Shown here in pieces: positions 5,662-5,740 of a DNA stretch of 5,740 nt. The position numbers were made by a program, and so were the translations under genes. The notes under the pieces are model-generated. The model had not been told where the DNA came from and searched no databases. It saw only the letters and a list, made by a program, of their open reading frames with translations. The stretch covers positions 1 to 5,740 of the forward strand of contig JAURKF010000168.1 in assembly GCA_030831885.1 (NCBI GenBank), given 5' to 3'. Every line of letters begins with the position of its first letter. Positions within the stretch are counted from its first letter, which is position 1. Source of the DNA: Flavobacteriales bacterium (GTDB taxonomy: Bacteria; Bacteroidota; Bacteroidia; Flavobacteriales; UA16).

Positions 5662-5740
5662 ATGCCCATCGAAATTCACAATAAAAAAGCGCTTTACCGA
5701 TACTTCTTGTTGGAGGAGTACACCGCGGGAATTGTGCTAT
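5662..5740 (+). CDS. smpB: SsrA-binding protein SmpB, N-terminal fragment
   Basis: An ATG at 5662 starts a frame that stays open for 26 codons to the window edge. It reads MPIEIHNKKALYRYFLLEEY and continues TAGIVL. The pattern of I-x-N-KKA followed by Y-FLLEEYTAGI-L is that of Bacteroidota SmpB, whose first strand and helix precede the conserved G-T-E-x-K-S motif expected just beyond the edge. SmpB binds tmRNA and brings it to ribosomes stalled without a stop codon. The reading is truncated only by the window. Its start fits the -7 element 8 bases upstream. It is divergent from the secreted coiled-coil gene and is probably unrelated to it in function. Confidence 0.85.
   Translation, partial: MPIEIHNKKALYRYFLLEEYTAGIVL

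Overview
The window looks like an ordinary chromosomal segment of a Bacteroidota (Flavobacteriia/Cytophagia-like) bacterium. Four things support this. The proteins resemble Bacteroidota versions of MenB, MenA, QueD and SmpB. Most starts lack a Shine-Dalgarno sequence. Several spots match the Bacteroidota promoter form TTTG-N19-TAnnTTTG. The noncoding DNA is AT-rich. I found no mobile element, CRISPR array, tRNA or rRNA.

Layout from left to right. Positions 1-459 are AT-rich and noncoding; they hold a leftward consensus promoter (178-208) and weaker rightward signals. A rightward QueD/6-pyruvoyl-tetrahydropterin synthase family gene follows (460-912). After a short spacer with degenerate 7-base repeats comes a rightward 34-codon Lys-rich small ORF (1051-1155). 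Its stop codon shares a CTAG with the stop of a leftward gene for a GT39-like membrane glycosyltransferase (1152-2657). Leftward menA (2694-3596) and menB (3602-4417) lie upstream of that gene, so the transcription order is menB, menA, glycosyltransferase. A leftward gene for a secreted coiled-coil protein of unknown function occupies 4525-5538. The first 26 codons of rightward smpB start at 5662 and run off the right edge.

How the genes work together. MenB and MenA catalyse successive parts of menaquinone synthesis: ring closure to 1,4-dihydroxy-2-naphthoyl-CoA, then, after thioester hydrolysis, prenylation of the naphthoate. They are 5 bases apart and surely cotranscribed. The glycosyltransferase follows 36 bases later and may be read from the same message, but nothing ties it to menaquinone. 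QueD belongs to 7-deazaguanine/queuosine (or pterin) synthesis. SmpB is the tmRNA partner in ribosome rescue. The secreted protein is unassigned.

I did not find a convincing new multi-gene system. The observations most worth checking are: the small basic ORF overlapping a convergent gene at CTAG; the 3x7-base repeat containing the nominal TTG start of the glycosyltransferase; the internal duplication in the secreted protein; the leftward promoter at the left edge; and the apparently leaderless smpB.
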